A DNA stretch of 5,945 bases from an uncultured Rickettsiales bacterium (GTDB lineage: Bacteria > Pseudomonadota > Alphaproteobacteria > Rickettsiales > UBA1997): the NCBI GenBank assembly GCA_937927795.1, contig CALBSF010000185.1:1-5945 (forward strand), given 5' to 3'. The translations under genes were made by a program, and so were the position numbers. Position 1 is the stretch's first letter. Each line of letters starts with the position of its first letter. Positions 5,755 to 5,945 of the stretch are shown one piece after another. A model generated the notes under the pieces. It did not search any database. It saw nothing but the letters and a program-made list of their open reading frames with translations, and was not told the DNA's origin.

Positions 5755-5945
5755 TTTTATACACAATTATATACTAATTCAAAAATAAAAGTCACAGGAG
5801 GAGAAGGAAAGGAAGAAGAAAATTATTCAAATTCAAAAAATAATAAAGTTAGTAGTAATGATTTGAAAAAGATTTCACCAGTTAAAACAAAAACAAAAAT
5901 TGACACCGTTTCTGATTTAAATTTAAAAAAAGACACTGTTTCAAG
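5755..5945 (+). other. Open frame without ATG running off the right edge; function unknown
   Basis: After a TAG at 5752-5754 the plus strand is open for 63 codons to the window edge. The product is polar and lysine-, serine- and aspartate-rich, including VTGGEGKEEENYSNSK and KTKTKIDTVSDLNLKKDTVS, and looks disordered rather than folded. There is no ATG in this frame; TTG at 5863-5865 (followed by AAA AAG) is the only start-like codon. A purine-rich run containing AGGAGG sits at 5796-5801 but is not followed at suitable distance by an ATG. It could be the disordered N-terminal part of a gene continuing to the right, or non-coding. No family is recognised. Confidence 0.25.

Overview
The window looks like a mosaic of sequences from at least two, and probably three or four, unrelated sources. 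The coherent core is about 600-4290, an AT-rich bacterial segment. It carries radA (minus strand), a divergently transcribed Xaa-Pro aminopeptidase gene (plus strand), and a RelE/RelB-type toxin-antitoxin pair (minus strand). Gene content, the three-domain aminopeptidase and an in-frame palindromic repeat inside a housekeeping gene suggest an alphaproteobacterium of the Rickettsiales/Holosporales endosymbiont type. That assignment is an inference from pattern recognition, not from a search.

Layout. Positions 1-592 (minus) are an uninterrupted reading frame running off the left edge. Its product resembles the N-terminal helical repeats of a eukaryotic cullin. It abuts and overlaps the 3' end of radA, which loses its native C-terminus there, so about 593-605 is a probable junction. 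From 568 to 1929 is RadA with zinc finger, RecA-like core and most of its Lon-like domain. From 1986 to 3689 is a PepP/XPNPEP-type peptidase. A one-base deletion in an A-run cuts off its last 30 or so residues, which are still legible in another frame up to 3775. The peptidase gene also holds two and a half copies of a GGGGTC-N-GACCCC palindrome read in frame. From 3782 to 4290 is the toxin-antitoxin operon, with a palindrome just upstream.

From 4383 to about 5522 (minus) is the C-terminal part of an Eco57I-like adenine-specific DNA methyltransferase with an NPPY motif. It is visibly more AT-rich and ends in a perfect 14-bp AT hairpin around its stop codon. At about 5520 it stops abruptly against a plus-strand fragment (about 5524-5685) resembling a TonB C-terminal domain of Bacteroidota type. 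The final 260 bases hold a possible Bacteroidota -7 box and an open frame without an ATG.

Functional reading. RadA (recombination intermediate processing) and PepP (peptide turnover) are housekeeping genes sharing a 56-bp divergent intergenic region. The toxin-antitoxin pair and the methyltransferase are accessory genes that could belong to one mobile block or come from different sources. The partial cullin and the TonB-like fragment do not fit with the core. The simplest explanation is a chimeric metagenomic contig. Real transfer between an intracellular bacterium, its host or a giant virus is possible but needs read-level support. No tRNA, rRNA, CRISPR array or complete insertion sequence was seen.
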